From NCBI RefSeq assembly GCF_902764455.1, contig NZ_CACWVY010000002.1, positions 33,926-97,925 of the forward strand: DNA of 64,000 nucleotides, read 5' to 3'. The stretch is from an uncultured Methanobrevibacter sp. (lineage in GTDB: Archaea; Methanobacteriota; Methanobacteria; Methanobacteriales; Methanobacteriaceae). The stretch's first letter is position 1. Each line of letters begins with the position of its first letter. This document shows positions 63,909 to 64,000 of the stretch, piece after piece. The translations under genes and the position numbers were made by a program. The notes under the pieces were generated by a model, which worked only from the letters and a program-made list of their open reading frames with translations, did not search any database and was not told the origin of the DNA.

Positions 63909-64000
63909 TCAAAATGTTAGCTCTTGATTTCTTTTTTCAACCCATCCATTTTTTTGAAGCATAATTTGATTAAATACTCCTTCCATTGTTCTGAATTTCT
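63909..64000 (-). CDS. 3' end of an unidentified minus-strand gene (possibly a transposase)
   Basis: Two frames are open on the minus strand at the right edge. Frame 1 ends GWVEKRNQELTF with TGA at 63911-63909; frame 2 ends GLKKEIKS with TAA at 63919-63917. The TGA lies directly in TGACAGTCCCC, which has the look of an insertion-sequence end (GGGGACTGTCAAAA on the plus strand). If so, frame 1 is the C-terminus of a transposase. I cannot identify the family from about 30 residues. Confidence 0.35.
   Translation of the reverse strand, partial: KFRTMEGVFNQIMLQKNGWVEKRNQELTF

Overview
The window is a piece of an AT-rich methanogenic archaeon of the Methanobacteriales, most like Methanobrevibacter. 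The evidence is gene content: the methyl-CoM reductase activation ATPase A2, a methanogenesis-marker protein, F420 synthesis (cofD, cofE, GTP cyclohydrolase III), methanopterin (mptD) and methanofuran (mfnA) genes, archaeal PurO, topoisomerase VI, ether-lipid enzymes, aIF1A/RIO1/KH genes and ribosomal protein L10e. MreB and sialic-acid-like sugar genes fit a gut methanogen with a pseudomurein wall. No tRNA, rRNA, CRISPR array or complete insertion sequence was recognised.

Layout. 1-2850: partial VWA protein, winged-helix regulator, M48 protease, secreted protein and a frameshifted TfoX-like gene. 2850-12470 is the nitrogen block. glnA has a textbook-looking NrpR operator. It is followed by an intergenic region with four GGCATATG repeats and a five-gene glutamate synthase operon: class II amidotransferase, GXGXG subunit, an FrhB-type F420 flavoprotein with permuted domain order, the FMN/Fe-S synthase subunit, and a KaiC-like/PEP-synthase-like protein. 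12470-20950: old-yellow-enzyme homologue, pycB, inositol-phosphate synthase, ether-lipid prenyltransferase, a GT39-like membrane protein and a zinc-ribbon/NERD-like protein. 20950-30100: neuB with a NeuA-PseG fusion, hypD, phosphoglycolate phosphatase, pmbA, moeA, aIF1A and RIO1. 30100-35040: TMEM175-like channel, KH protein, top6B-top6A. 35100-37580: copper-type island (CsoR, P-type ATPase, CopZ) with two matching palindromes. 37580-46920: hydrolase, secreted protein, GAPDH, AP endonuclease, phosphoesterase, AAA ATPase, hemA and siroheme/F430-branch genes. 46920-56200: a long minus-strand run of atwA, a Dus-like protein, gch3, cofD, cofE, purO, ExbD, ExbB, rnhB, mreB and an unknown partner. 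56600-59650: archaetidylserine synthase, DUF515, sortase, mptD. 59650-64000: mfnA, ppsA, rpl10e and the 3' end of an unidentified gene.

How they work together. glnA and the glutamate synthase operon together form the GS-GOGAT ammonia-assimilation route. The FrhB-type subunit implies that reduced F420, not NADPH, feeds the synthase, and cofD/cofE/gch3 in the same window make that cofactor. pycB and ppsA feed oxaloacetate and PEP from pyruvate. UbiA, Ino1 and PssA belong to ether-lipid core and head-group synthesis. hemA and the Met8-like gene feed tetrapyrroles (F430), and atwA activates the F430 enzyme MCR.

The features I find most worth following are the permuted FrhB subunit, the GGCATATG repeat set bracketing its operon, the NrpR site on glnA, the paired CsoR-type palindromes, the near-identical direct repeats upstream of top6B, and the MreB/ExbBD neighbourhood.
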